This document shows, in pieces, positions 27,751-37,839 of a stretch of DNA of 64,000 nt. The stretch spans positions 1-64,000 of the forward strand of contig NZ_ARXR01000007.1 of assembly GCF_015356855.1 (NCBI RefSeq), given 5' to 3'. Made by a program: the position numbers and the translations under genes. The DNA comes from Alloalcanivorax venustensis ISO4 (lineage in GTDB: Bacteria > Pseudomonadota > Gammaproteobacteria > Pseudomonadales > Alcanivoracaceae). Each line of letters starts with the position of its first letter. The first letter of the stretch is position 1. The notes below the pieces were generated by a model. That model saw nothing but the letters and a program-made list of their open reading frames with translations, was not told where the DNA came from and did no database searches.

Positions 27751-27826
27751 CTACACCTCCAAAAACAAAAAAGGAAAAAAACAGGGAAGCCCGGCCGCGC
27801 GAAGCGGCCGGGAGGTCGGGAAGGGT

Positions 27827-29164
<1,338 letters not shown>

Positions 29165-29710
29165 TTAGGCGTCGTCGCGGTTGAACGGCCCGATGCGCAG
29201 CAAATGTTCATCATTGTGCTCGCCGGCGAAATGGATGCGTGAATCGAAGAGGATGAACTCTTCGGTGGGCATCCGGCGCTCGTAGGCGAAGCTGCGGAAC
29301 ATACCCCAGGACGCTTCGTTGTCCGGGGTGATGGTGGTCTCGATGAACTGAACGTTTTCCGCTTCGTCGCGCTTGATCAGTTCCGCCAGCATGCGCTTGG
29401 CGAGACCCTTGCCGCGTGCCTTGCCGTGCACCGCCACCTGCCACACGAACAGCGTGTTCTGCTGCTTGGGCGGGATGTACCCGGAGATGAAGCCCACCAG
29501 ATCGCCATCCATTTCCGCGGCCACCGAAGTGTCCGCGAAGTGCGTGCACTGCAGCAGATTGCAGTACACGGAGTTTTCATCCAGCGGCTTACATTCCGCG
29601 ATCAGCTTGTGCACCCGCGGGCCGTCCGGGCTCTCGGGCTTGCGAAAAATGATGTCGTCTTTTGTGTCAGCGGAGGATGAATCCGCCTTTTTCGGTTCGT
29701 CTGCAGGCAT
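29165..29710 (-). CDS. ectA: L-2,4-diaminobutyrate acetyltransferase
   Basis: 181 residues from the ATG at 29710, the start matching the family and four bases after the ectR stop. It is a GNAT fold: VWQVAVHGKARGKGLAKRML is the acetyl-CoA binding region (R/Q-x-x-G-x-G/A type), and ETTITPDNEASWGMFRSFA is the C-terminal conserved part of EctA. It acetylates the gamma amino group of diaminobutyrate, the committed step in ectoine synthesis. The hydrophilic N-terminal 25 residues (DEPKKADSSSADTK) are variable in this family. Confidence 0.96.
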   Translation of the reverse strand: MPADEPKKADSSSADTKDDIIFRKPESPDGPRVHKLIAECKPLDENSVYCNLLQCTHFADTSVAAEMDGDLVGFISGYIPPKQQNTLFVWQVAVHGKARGKGLAKRMLAELIKRDEAENVQFIETTITPDNEASWGMFRSFAYERRMPTEEFILFDSRIHFAGEHNDEHLLRIGPFNRDDA

Positions 29711-29714
29711 GATG

Positions 29715-30254
29715 TCACTTCTGGTCGGTTTCAAAAGATGGGTTGATCCGAGGCCGTCGGCGCTGGCCGTCGGCGGCGGGTTGGGTGCGGTCAATGGCAC
29801 CCAGATCCAATACCGGCGAAGCGTCAATGTCACCGGCGTTCATCATCGCCGCCACCCGCTGCAGGGAGCTGAGTATCAGCGACTGTTCCCAATTCTCGAG
29901 ATGCGAAAAGCGGGACATGAATTCATCTTGAAGCGGAGTCGGCGCCCGCTCCATGATGTCGCGGCCAGCGTCGGTCAAATAAGCATAAACCCGGCGTTTG
30001 TCACGTTCACCCCTTTTACGCTCGATCAGGCCACGTTTTTCGAGCCGATCAAGGATGGTGGTGACGGTGGCCTGGCTGACGGACACCTCCGTTGCGATAT
30101 CGCCCATGGTCATTTCGCCGTGGGAGGCGGTGGCCTGGAGAATCAGTAACTGCGGCGCGGTGAGGCCGGCCACCTTGCTCAGCTTGCGCGAGTAAAGGTC
30201 CGTGGCGCGGATAATCTGGCGTAGGGCAATCAACACTTCGTCGTGTCTGGCCAT
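29715..30254 (-). CDS. ectR: MarR-family regulator of ectoine genes (EctR)
   Basis: 179 residues from the ATG at 30254. The winged helix-turn-helix spans about residues 35-110 (MTMGDIATEVSVSQATVTTI, ERDKRRVYAYLTDAGRDIME). MarR proteins named EctR repress ectoine genes at low salt in methylotrophs and other halotolerant bacteria. Here the gene is first in the ect operon, directly before ectA, and not divergent, so it would repress its own promoter at 30395-30423. The 5' untranslated leader is about 130 bases. The C-terminal 30 residues are proline- and arginine-rich. Confidence 0.92.
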   Translation of the reverse strand: MARHDEVLIALRQIIRATDLYSRKLSKVAGLTAPQLLILQATASHGEMTMGDIATEVSVSQATVTTILDRLEKRGLIERKRGERDKRRVYAYLTDAGRDIMERAPTPLQDEFMSRFSHLENWEQSLILSSLQRVAAMMNAGDIDASPVLDLGAIDRTQPAADGQRRRPRINPSFETDQK

Positions 30255-30394
30255 GGTCGTTAATTCTCTGGATAACAAACCAATGTGACCGTGAGGAGAC
30301 AAGGTCATTTTGACGTGAAAGCAGGTTGTGTCACGGTTTTCGTCACGTGAGTCCAGCGCATGACCGGGATATTCCTGGCAATAAGTGGTAGGCT

Positions 30395-30423
30395 ATTTTA
30401 GAGATATAATATTTAGATGTCAA
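30395..30423 (-). promoter_or_regulatory. Consensus sigma-70 promoter of the ectR-ectABC operon, with an overlapping AT-rich operator candidate
   Basis: On the minus strand TTGACA (30418-30423) and TAAAAT (30395-30400) are separated by exactly 17 bases. The spacer TCTAAATATTATATCTC is AT-rich and imperfectly palindromic. In Methylomicrobium EctR binds an AT-rich pseudo-palindrome over the promoter, so this spacer is the best local operator candidate. Confidence 0.75.
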
Positions 30424-30508
30424 AACAGTTGCCGGTGAGGCTGGGGACCCTGGCATTGCCGTAGTGCGCGTTATAAGCGGCTTTGGCAGCGTTGATGATA
30501 GGTAAACC

Positions 30509-31120
30509 TTGTGGTTGTATAGTTTGATGAAGTTCGCGATTAAGGGAGTGCTTGCCGCCCTCGCCGTGCTTGACCGTGCTATCGGAGTTATCGAACGTCT
30601 GATTATCGGCGGCACCATGCTCGCCATGGCGCTACTGATGAGCGCTCACGTGGTCGGCCAGTTATTGTTCGATCGGGGGATCCCCGGCACCTACGAAGTC
30701 ACCGAAATGTTGATCGTGGTGATGACCTTCGTGGGGGTCAGTTATGCCGCCCGTCACGCCCGTCATATCCGTATGTCCGCACTCTATGAACAGCTCCACG
30801 GCGGCGCCCGCAAGGCCCTTCTGATGTTGATCTGCGTCGGCACCGCAACCCTGATGTTCTATTTCGCCTGGAAGTCCGGTCAGTACGTGATCGACGTTCA
30901 CGACCGTGGCCGGGTCAGTTCCGCTCTGGGCTTGCCGATGTGGATCGTCTACCAGGCCCTGCCCGCTGGCTTTGCGCTCGCCGGAATCCAGTACCTGCTG
31001 ACCCTGATCCGCAACGCCCTGTCTCCCGGTATCTGGCGGTCGTTCAACGAAGAAGAAACCTATTCCGATGTGCCGGTGCACGGCGGCGAAGCGGGAGGGC
31101 ACCATGACGACCGTGTCTGA
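30509..31120 (+). CDS. TRAP transporter small membrane subunit (DctQ/TeaB-like)
   Basis: 203 residues with four transmembrane helices (about 27-47, 65-85, 103-122 and 140-160) of the DctQ family; RGIPGTYEVTEMLIVVMTFV is the conserved central segment. The start is uncertain: TTG at 30509 with a weak AGGT upstream, or ATG at 30527. The large subunit follows after 33 bases. Together with the binding protein on the opposite strand it would form a sodium-driven importer, probably for ectoine-type osmolytes given the neighbouring ect genes and the TeaA-like binding protein. Confidence 0.88.
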   Translation: MWLYSLMKFAIKGVLAALAVLDRAIGVIERLIIGGTMLAMALLMSAHVVGQLLFDRGIPGTYEVTEMLIVVMTFVGVSYAARHARHIRMSALYEQLHGGARKALLMLICVGTATLMFYFAWKSGQYVIDVHDRGRVSSALGLPMWIVYQALPAGFALAGIQYLLTLIRNALSPGIWRSFNEEETYSDVPVHGGEAGGHHDDRV

Positions 31121-31153
31121 TTCGCAGCACCGGTTGGGCGAGAAGGCGACGCT

Positions 31154-32437
31154 ATGCTGATCGTGCTCGCGCTGATTATGTTGGTCCTGCTGCTGCTGGG
31201 TTATCCCATGATGGTGCCGCTGGCGGTGGGGACCTTGTTCATGATGTTCACCGGGATGACTTTCTTCGGGCCCGACCAGGCGGTGACCTGGATGGTCACC
31301 GGCGTCGGCAGCTGGGTGCTGGCGGCGGTGCCCATGTTCATTTTCGCCGCCGACATTCTCACCAAGGGGCACACCGCCAATCGTCTGCTGGATTTGGTGG
31401 ATGCCTTTAGTCGGCACTGGCGCGGCGGGTTGCCGATCACCACGGCGGCGGCCTGTGCCATGTTCGGCGCCGTCTCCGGCTCGACCCAGGCCACCGTGGT
31501 GGCCATGGGTGGCCCCATGCGCCCGCGCCTGCTGGCCAAGGGCTACCCGGACAGTTTCGCGCTGGCGCTGATCATCAACGCCAGCGATATCGCCCTGCTG
31601 ATCCCGCCGAGCATCGGTTTCATCGTGTATGGCGTGGTGATGAAGACCTCCATCGGCGACTTGTTCCTTGCCGGCATTCTGCCCGGCATTCTGATCCTGA
31701 TGATGTTCGCCACCTATTGCTGGTTGGGTGCCCGTGCCAAAGGTATTGAGCCGGAGTCGCGCGCCAGTTGGCCTGATCGACTGCGGGCCCTGCGCCGGGC
31801 GATTTTGCCGCTGGGCTTTCCGGTGCTGGTGGTGGGCGGCATTTATGGCGGGCTGTTCAGCGCGGTGGAGGCGTCCGCGGTGGCGGTGGCCTACGCGCTG
31901 TTGCTGGAGGTGGTGATCTACCGCAAGGTGAGCATTCGGGATCTCGGCGGGTTGGCGCTGTCCTCGGGCATGATCACCGCGGTGGTGTTCATCCTGGTGG
32001 CCATTGGTGCTGCCTTCTCCCACACCCTGGGCACCGCCGGCGTGCCGGAGAAGCTGCTGGGCCCGGCCATCGATGCCATTGGCGACAGTCAAACGGCGGC
32101 GCTGGCGCTGATTGCGGTGGCCTTCTTTGTCGGTTGCATGTTCGTGGACCCCATCGTGGTGATTCTGATCCTGGTGCCGATTTTCAAACCACTGGTGGAA
32201 TCCGCTGGCCTGGATCCGGTGCATGTGGGCGTGATTGTCACCCTGCAGGCCGCCATCGGTTCAGCGACGCCGCCGTTCGGCTGCGACATTTTCACCGCCA
32301 TCGCCGTGTTCCGGCGGCCCTATTTGGAAGTGATCCGAGGGACGCCGCCGTTTATTCTGATGTTACTGCTGGCCACGGTGGTGCTGATCCTGTTCCCGCA
32401 GATTTCGTTATGGCTGCCGTCGCTGGGCAATCCCTGA
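31154..32437 (+). CDS. TRAP transporter large membrane subunit (DctM/TeaC-like)
   Basis: 427 residues with about 12 hydrophobic helices. MVPLAVGTLFMMFTGMTFFG near the start, AAACAMFGAVSGSTQATVVA near 100, INASDIALLIPPSIGFIVYG near 140 and LQAAIGSATPPFGCDIFTAI near 365 match DctM subunits. It forms the transport channel of a sodium-coupled tripartite importer. It follows the small subunit in the same operon, and its stop faces the stop of the binding-protein gene across 34 bases. Confidence 0.93.
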   Translation: MLIVLALIMLVLLLLGYPMMVPLAVGTLFMMFTGMTFFGPDQAVTWMVTGVGSWVLAAVPMFIFAADILTKGHTANRLLDLVDAFSRHWRGGLPITTAAACAMFGAVSGSTQATVVAMGGPMRPRLLAKGYPDSFALALIINASDIALLIPPSIGFIVYGVVMKTSIGDLFLAGILPGILILMMFATYCWLGARAKGIEPESRASWPDRLRALRRAILPLGFPVLVVGGIYGGLFSAVEASAVAVAYALLLEVVIYRKVSIRDLGGLALSSGMITAVVFILVAIGAAFSHTLGTAGVPEKLLGPAIDAIGDSQTAALALIAVAFFVGCMFVDPIVVILILVPIFKPLVESAGLDPVHVGVIVTLQAAIGSATPPFGCDIFTAIAVFRRPYLEVIRGTPPFILMLLLATVVLILFPQISLWLPSLGNP

Positions 32438-32471
32438 TTCCCTCCAGGACCAGACACCGTGGGAAGGGCGG

Positions 32472-33494
32472 TTATTGCTTGCCGTCGGCCTTTTTGACGG
32501 CATCGAGCAGAGTGTTCAATGATTGCTCGCCACGCTCGCCTACCTCCTCGATGTAGGTCTCGCGGACCGGCCTGGCCAGTTCGCGGAAGGCGTCGCGTTG
32601 GGCGTCGTCCAGCTCGATAATCTCGATATCGCTCTTGGATCGGATCGCTTTGAGACGCTTCTTGTTGAACCGGGTCTGGATGTCGTGGCCCTCGCGCACC
32701 AGTTTCTTGGTAACCGCGTCGATCATTGCCCGCTGATCATCGGAAAGGCCGTCGTACCAGTCCGCGTTGCCGATCAGGGTGGCCACGAACTGGGACTGAC
32801 CGGCGAAGATCATGTAGTCCTGGACCTCGTAGAACCCCATTTCCTCGTGGGCGAAGATCGGCTGGATATTGCCCTCGGCCTGGCCCTGCTGGAGGGCACT
32901 GTAGAGCTCGCCATAGGCGATGGAGGTGGGCGAGGCGCCGTAGGCCCGGTAGGTGGCGCGCAGCAGGCTGTTGTCCATGACGCGGATATTCAGCCCCTTC
33001 ATATCCGCGGGGGTGCGGACGGCTTTGTTCGCCGTCCACGCCTGGTTACCCTCGGGCAGCTCGGCCAGGGCGACCAGATCGCGTGCGCGGAAGGCCTGCC
33101 GCCAGGGTTCGCTCTTGAGAAAGGCATCGGAGTTGAGCACCTTGGCCGTGAGCCACTGGTCGTCGGGCATGATGTAGTTGAGATTAAGCAGCTGACTTTC
33201 GGGCACCGTGCCGCCCAGGAAGCCGGAGCCGAAGCCGAGCTGGATGGCACCGCCCTGGATGGCGTCATAGAGGGCGGAATAGGTCGACCCCCAGGTGCCG
33301 TAGGGCAGTAGTTGCACGTTGATCTCGTCGTCGCTTTTCTTCTCGACCAGTTCCTTGAAGCGTTCCGCGTAGCGATGCTGGACACTGCCTTCGATTTCTT
33401 CCAGGCCGATGCGCCAGGTTTCCGCGTTGGCGCTGGCGCTGAGCGCCATCAGGCCGAGCGCGGCGACGGCGCCCACGAGTCGATGCATTCTCAT
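32472..33494 (-). CDS. TRAP transporter substrate-binding protein, TeaA-like
   Basis: 340 residues from the ATG at 33494, which has a perfect AAGGAG five bases upstream. A Sec signal peptide ends near residue 24 (ASANA-E), so the protein is periplasmic. ETWRIGLEEIEGSVQHRYAE, INVQLLPYGTWG and NIRVMDNSLLRATYRAYGAS fit the DctP family, and the WR...EE-x-EG start and LLRATYRAYGASPT segment resemble ectoine-binding TeaA of Halomonas. Uptake of ectoine or a related solute is inferred. The gene converges on its membrane subunits and has its own promoter region (33495-33695). Confidence 0.88.
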   Translation of the reverse strand: MRMHRLVGAVAALGLMALSASANAETWRIGLEEIEGSVQHRYAERFKELVEKKSDDEINVQLLPYGTWGSTYSALYDAIQGGAIQLGFGSGFLGGTVPESQLLNLNYIMPDDQWLTAKVLNSDAFLKSEPWRQAFRARDLVALAELPEGNQAWTANKAVRTPADMKGLNIRVMDNSLLRATYRAYGASPTSIAYGELYSALQQGQAEGNIQPIFAHEEMGFYEVQDYMIFAGQSQFVATLIGNADWYDGLSDDQRAMIDAVTKKLVREGHDIQTRFNKKRLKAIRSKSDIEIIELDDAQRDAFRELARPVRETYIEEVGERGEQSLNTLLDAVKKADGKQ

Positions 33495-33695
33495 GAAACT
33501 CCTTGGTGGTGACATTGCGGATGAACTCACTACATTGCATCCGGCGGAATGTGTCAAGCGCGCCCCGGGTCGCTTTTGCGGCCTTCGGGCTGGCGCCTGA
33601 CGGACCTTAATGCCACCATACTCTCCGACTTTCCTGGCCACGGCGGCCGGGGCGTGTGACGGTATGAGCGAACCATTGGCGAAGAGGACGCGGTC

Positions 33696-34595
33696 TTGTT
33701 CAAGCGGTGCCTGAAGGCGGGAATCTGGGTGTTGTTGATGGCTGTCGGCGCCGGGGCCGGGGCCCAGCAGGAAACTGACGACTCCCGCCCGGAAGCGCAA
33801 AGCGAGATCGAGAGGGGACCGGTGATTTCCCAGTTCCGCGAGAACTGGATTCTCGGTGAGCTGCGCAGCCTCCGTCAGGACATGATGGAGTACCGCAACG
33901 ACATGAACCGGATCGTCACCGACCGGGAACTGGAAGTGGCCGACAAGGCCATGGGCTACGCCACCAACACGGTGACCTACTTCTTCTACCTGATCGCCGG
34001 CGCCGCCTCGATTCTGGCGCTGGTGGGCTGGTCGACGATTCGTGACCTCAAGGACAACATCCGCGTCTACGCCGAGAAGGAGATGTCCCGGCTCACCGTG
34101 GAGTACGAGTCGCGCCTGGCGGACCTGGAGCAGGAGCTGCGCCGCAAATCGCGCACCATCACCGAAAACCAGGAAGAGATCGAGCGCACCAACGAGATCC
34201 ACAGCCTGTGGCTGAAAGCCACCAAGGAAACCAGCTACAAAGAGAAGATCGAGCTCTACGACCGGATCCTGGAGCTGCGCCCGGACGACCCGGAGGCGCT
34301 GGCCTGGAAGGCCGACGCCGCCCTGGAGCTGGGCGAGCAGCGCTGGGCCCTGAGCCTGTGCGACCGGGTGCTGGAAGTGGACGAGGACAACGCCCACGCC
34401 CTCTACCAGCGCGCCTGCGCCTGGGCCGGCCTGGGCGAGACCGAGAACGCCCTGCGCGACCTGCGCCAGGCGGTGGCCATCTCCGAGGCCCTGCGCCAGC
34501 ACGCCCGCGCCGAGGAAATGTTCGTTCCGCTGCGTGAAATGGAGCGCTTCCAGGAGCTGGTGGGGCGCGCCGAGGACGATGAAACGCCCCTGTGA
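33696..34595 (+). CDS. Membrane-anchored coiled-coil TPR protein
   Basis: 299 residues starting at TTG with GAGG upstream. An N-terminal signal peptide (about 1-23, ending GAGAGAQ) is followed by a short helical region, a transmembrane segment near 88-108 (TYFFYLIAGAASILALVGW), a coiled coil at about 110-170 rich in E, R and K, and TPR repeats at about 180-280 (YDRILELRPDDPEALAWKAD, CDRVLEVDEDNAHALYQRAC). It probably scaffolds proteins at the inner membrane. It is divergent from the TRAP binding-protein gene and precedes folE2 by 193 bases. No specific function can be assigned. Confidence 0.75.
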   Translation: MFKRCLKAGIWVLLMAVGAGAGAQQETDDSRPEAQSEIERGPVISQFRENWILGELRSLRQDMMEYRNDMNRIVTDRELEVADKAMGYATNTVTYFFYLIAGAASILALVGWSTIRDLKDNIRVYAEKEMSRLTVEYESRLADLEQELRRKSRTITENQEEIERTNEIHSLWLKATKETSYKEKIELYDRILELRPDDPEALAWKADAALELGEQRWALSLCDRVLEVDEDNAHALYQRACAWAGLGETENALRDLRQAVAISEALRQHARAEEMFVPLREMERFQELVGRAEDDETPL

Positions 34596-34788
34596 CGGGG
34601 CCCGCCGCCGATAGGCCCGGGCTGTCGCTTTTATCGCCAATCCCGTCGTTCCGGTCTGTCTATTTGCCGGGCGGTTTCTGCTACACTCTGCGCCCCTGAG
34701 AGGTCGGGCGGCATCGCCTGGAGAATTGTCCCAGCCTTCACCGGCCAGCGGTCATGCTCCGTCCTTTGCCGTCCCAGCGGAGATTTCC

Positions 34789-35751
34789 ATGAAGCGCGAT
34801 AGCAGTTCGGAAACCACCAAGTCGATGCCCGATGTGGCGACGAACTCCATGGTGGAACACATTCACAGCACCCTGGACTGGGTGGGCATGAGCGAGATCC
34901 ATCTGCCGGCCCGCATCAGCGACACCCTGGCCGGCGAACGCCCGGTGAGCACGTCCATCCAGGCCTATGTGAACCTTTCCAACCCGGACGCCAAGGGCAT
35001 TCACATGTCCCGGCTTTACCTGATGCTGGAGGAAACCTTCGGCGATCACTCGGTAAGCGCCTATTCGATCCGCAAGCTGTTGCAGAATTTCCTCGACTCC
35101 CACGAGGGCCTCAGCGACCGGGGCTTCGTGCAGTTCGATTTCGAGTACTCGATGCGCCGGCCGGCGCTGAAAAGCAGCTACTCCGGCTGGAAGAGCTACC
35201 CGGTGACCATCAAGGCGACCCTGGCCCCGGACGGCATGCGCATGGAGCTGGCGGTGGAAGTGCCCTATTCCTCCACCTGCCCGTGCTCCGCGGCGCTGGC
35301 CCGGCAGCTGATCCAGGAGCAGTTCCGCAAGGACTTCGAGGGCGAAGGCTCCGTGGACATGGAGAAGGTGTTCGAGTGGCTGGGCACCGAGGAAGGCATC
35401 ATGGCGACGCCGCACAGCCAGCGCTCCGTGGCCCAGGTGCGGGTATTGCTGGATACCGACTGCGACGAGGCCTTCCCGATCACCGCCCTGATCGATTCCA
35501 TCGAGGGCGCGCTGAAAACGCCGGTGCAGACCGCCGTGAAGCGCGTCGACGAGCAGGAATTCGCCAAGCTCAACGGCCAGAACCTGATGTTCTGCGAGGA
35601 TTCCGCGCGGCGCCTGAAGCGGGCGCTGGACGGCCAGCCCTGCTACCAGGACTTCTGGCTGCGGGTGAATCACCTGGAGAGCCTGCACGCCCACAACGCG
35701 GTGGCCATCGCCACCAAGGAAGTGGAGGGCGGCTACCTGCCGATTCCCTGA
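34789..35751 (+). CDS. folE2: GTP cyclohydrolase FolE2 (type IB)
   Basis: 320 residues from the ATG at 34789 with GGAG upstream. [20 protein letters not shown] (C164 and C166) and [13 protein letters not shown] are FolE2 signatures. FolE2 makes dihydroneopterin triphosphate from GTP for folate and queuosine, but unlike FolE it works with metals other than zinc. In many bacteria folE2 is a zinc-starvation backup. It ends before a strong bidirectional terminator. Zinc uptake genes follow on the other strand, and other enzyme paralogues lie 6 kb downstream. No standard AT-rich Zur palindrome is visible upstream. Confidence 0.96.
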   Translation: MKRDSSSETTKSMPDVATNSMVEHIHSTLDWVGMSEIHLPARISDTLAGERPVSTSIQAYVNLSNPDAKGIHMSRLYLMLEETFGDHSVSAYSIRKLLQNFLDSHEGLSDRGFVQFDFEYSMRRPALKSSYSGWKSYPVTIKATLAPDGMRMELAVEVPYSSTCPCSAALARQLIQEQFRKDFEGEGSVDMEKVFEWLGTEEGIMATPHSQRSVAQVRVLLDTDCDEAFPITALIDSIEGALKTPVQTAVKRVDEQEFAKLNGQNLMFCEDSARRLKRALDGQPCYQDFWLRVNHLESLHAHNAVAIATKEVEGGYLPIP

Positions 35752-35773
35752 CCGGGGCTCGTAAGGCCGCTAC

Positions 35774-35804
35774 AAAAAAAGCCGCGCATAGCGCGGCTTT
35801 TTTT
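35774..35804. terminator. Bidirectional rho-independent terminator
   Basis: AAAAAAAGCCGCGC and GCGCGGCTTTTTTT form a perfect 14-base stem around the loop ATA. With A and T tracts on both sides it terminates folE2 on the plus strand and the convergent outer-membrane protein gene on the minus strand. Confidence 0.95.
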
Positions 35805-35846
35805 ATGACCGCCGTCCCTGGCGGTCGCTCCTCGGGTCGCCGGCGC

Positions 35847-36377
35847 TCAGAAGCGGCCGTTGAGCCCCAGGGACAGGTTGGTGACTTCGTCGCCGCCACT
35901 GTCCACGGCGCGCATGTATTCCACGCTCACGAACACCACGTCGGTCAGGCTCACGTCGGCGCCCAGGCCGATGGAGAGGCCGGAGTAGTTCTCGCCGGTG
36001 GAGCCGCCGCCGGGGAAGTTCTCGGTGGTTTCCATGCGGGTCAGGCCGATCAGGCCGTAGGGGCGCACTGGCAGGGTGTTGGGGAACTGGCCACGGAAAT
36101 AGGCACCGTAGTAGCGGTCGATTTCCACATCGGTGCCACGGCCCAGGTCGTCCTCATCAATACCCAGGCCCAGGCGCAGCTCGCCGCCCAGGGTTTCATT
36201 GCGGTTGATCCAGGTACCGAACTTGAACTGCAGCGCGGTGGGATCGGCGCTGCCGCCGTCGTCCGGTTCGATTTCGCTGCTGACAACGTCGATACCCGCG
36301 AAGCCGGAGGCGCCGGCGGCAATGGGCAGGAGGGTCAGGGGCAGCGCAAGGCTCGCGGCTAACAGGAAAGGCTTCAT
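35847..36377 (-). CDS. Small outer-membrane beta-barrel protein
   Basis: 176 residues from the ATG at 36377 with CGGAGT upstream. A signal peptide (about 1-23, ALA/AGA region) is followed by alternating hydrophobic/polar strands, and the final residue is F (LSLGLNGRF), the usual end of an outer-membrane barrel recognised by BamA. The length suggests an eight-strand OmpA/OmpX-like barrel. Its position after the AztD gene (121 bases away, same strand) hints at a link to zinc limitation, but no metal-binding cluster is visible. Confidence 0.8.
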   Translation of the reverse strand: MKPFLLAASLALPLTLLPIAAGASGFAGIDVVSSEIEPDDGGSADPTALQFKFGTWINRNETLGGELRLGLGIDEDDLGRGTDVEIDRYYGAYFRGQFPNTLPVRPYGLIGLTRMETTENFPGGGSTGENYSGLSIGLGADVSLTDVVFVSVEYMRAVDSGGDEVTNLSLGLNGRF

Positions 36378-36497
36378 GGGTACTCCGATCATTACTGCGG
36401 ATGGTTATTAGGGATGCTGTCCGTGAACGCATTGTAGTGAAAAGAAGCGCGCAAGGCGACGCGCAAGGCCCCGGCCGGACGGCCGGGGCGGAGGGCG

Positions 36498-37799
36498 TTA
36501 ATGGTCGTGATCGTGATCGTCGTGGCCGTCATGGTCGTGCGCCTCGCCGACGCCGGTCCAGGCCAGGCCGGTGGGCGGGAATGCCAGGGGCACCGCTTCC
36601 AGGCTCAGCGCTTCCAGGTCGATGATGTGGATCGCCGGCGCCGCTGGGTCACTGACGAAGGCCTGATCGCCGGCGGCGCTCACCGCCAGTGCCGGTGCCG
36701 GGCCGCTGGCGGGCACGCTGTCGAGCACCGCGATACTGCCGCGGTGGCTCCAGTCGCTGCTCTCCAGCACGTGCAGATCGCCGTTGCTGTCGAGAACCAG
36801 CAGGTGCTCGCCGTGGCCGTCAAAGCCCCGTGCCAGCGCCGAGACCGGGTCGCCGTCACCGTCCACGGCGCCGTCGCGCCAGTCCACCTGCGTGGCGGTG
36901 CCGGCTTCCGGGTCCAGCGCGTAGAGGTTGCCGCCGGGGTAGGAGAACGCGGCGAACTCCGCCACATCGGGGTGGCCCACCACCGTGGCCAGGCGCTCCG
37001 CCACCGCGATCTTGGCGTCGTCGAAATGGTCGCCGTGCAGTTCGGCCACCAGCGCGCCGTCGTCGCAGCCGAACACCGAGAAGGTGCCGTTGGATGCGCC
37101 GCCGTGCAGGCCCGGGCAGGCCGTGGCCAGCTCGCCTTCATTGTGGAAGTGGTCGCCGTGCAGCTCGAACACGCTGATGCCGTCCGGCGCGTCGCCGCTG
37201 GCGGCGGCGTGGCTGGCCAGCACCACACCGTCGAGGGGCTCGGCGATGCCGTGATGGGCGGTGTCCAGGGTCTGATGGGCCAGGGTGCCGCCGCTTTCCA
37301 GACTCTCATCGCTGAACAGATGGAACTGGCTCAGGGCGGCGCTGGCGCTGTCGCCGTCGAAGAACAGGGCGGCCTGCTCGCCGTGGTGGCGGTAGTGGGT
37401 GGGCCGCACGCCGGACAGGGTAAACGGCAGCATCGCCGGATCGCCCTCGTCGACATGGTCGTCATGGCGGTAGACGCCGCCGTCCAGGAATTCCACCTGA
37501 TCGTTGTCGCGCTGCACGATCACCGCGTAGCGGTGCTCCGGGCTGCTGTGGACCGCCGTGGCGGGATGCACCAGGGCGAAATCCGCCAGGGTGGAGCGGC
37601 TCTCCAGGTCGTGCACATAGACCCGTGAATTAGAGCCGTCGGCGTGGGTGAACACCAGCCGGCCGGCGCTTTCCGCGCCGTGGTCGTGTTCGTCTTCGCC
37701 GCCGGGCAGCGGGGTGCTGCCGGTGTCGTTGTTGCAGGCGGCAAGCAATACCGACGCGGCCAGCAGGGCGGCGCCGGTGGGGGAAAATGAGCGTTTCAT
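36498..37799 (-). CDS. aztD: AztD-like zinc metallochaperone lipoprotein
   Basis: 433 residues with GGAGAG before the ATG. A lipoprotein signal ends LLAAC (C22). His/Asp-rich clusters lie near residue 36 (EDEHDHG) and at the C-terminus (HDHDGHDDHDHDH), flanking a beta-propeller-like middle with many aspartates and GDH motifs (ELHGDHFHNEG, ELHGDHFDD). AztD in Paracoccus is a periplasmic chaperone that hands zinc to the AztC binding protein. Here no aztABC is nearby, and the gene follows a ZnuD-type receptor by 40 bases, so it may collect zinc entering through that receptor. The lipid anchor is unusual for AztD. Confidence 0.87.
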   Translation of the reverse strand: MKRSFSPTGAALLAASVLLAACNNDTGSTPLPGGEDEHDHGAESAGRLVFTHADGSNSRVYVHDLESRSTLADFALVHPATAVHSSPEHRYAVIVQRDNDQVEFLDGGVYRHDDHVDEGDPAMLPFTLSGVRPTHYRHHGEQAALFFDGDSASAALSQFHLFSDESLESGGTLAHQTLDTAHHGIAEPLDGVVLASHAAASGDAPDGISVFELHGDHFHNEGELATACPGLHGGASNGTFSVFGCDDGALVAELHGDHFDDAKIAVAERLATVVGHPDVAEFAAFSYPGGNLYALDPEAGTATQVDWRDGAVDGDGDPVSALARGFDGHGEHLLVLDSNGDLHVLESSDWSHRGSIAVLDSVPASGPAPALAVSAAGDQAFVSDPAAPAIHIIDLEALSLEAVPLAFPPTGLAWTGVGEAHDHDGHDDHDHDH

Positions 37800-37839
37800 C
37801 GTGCTCTCTCCAATGTCTTTTTGCTGTGGATGTTCCGCG

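Noticed and set aside
33495-34640. A long N-terminal extension of the TRAP binding-protein frame
   Set aside because: The true start at 33494 has AAGGAG and a signal peptide; the extension is antisense to the TPR protein gene.
34596-34788. Zur box upstream of folE2
   Set aside because: No AT-rich GTTAT-type palindrome is present in this gap; the same holds for the gaps before znuD, yidD and thrS, so Zur control remains unproven.
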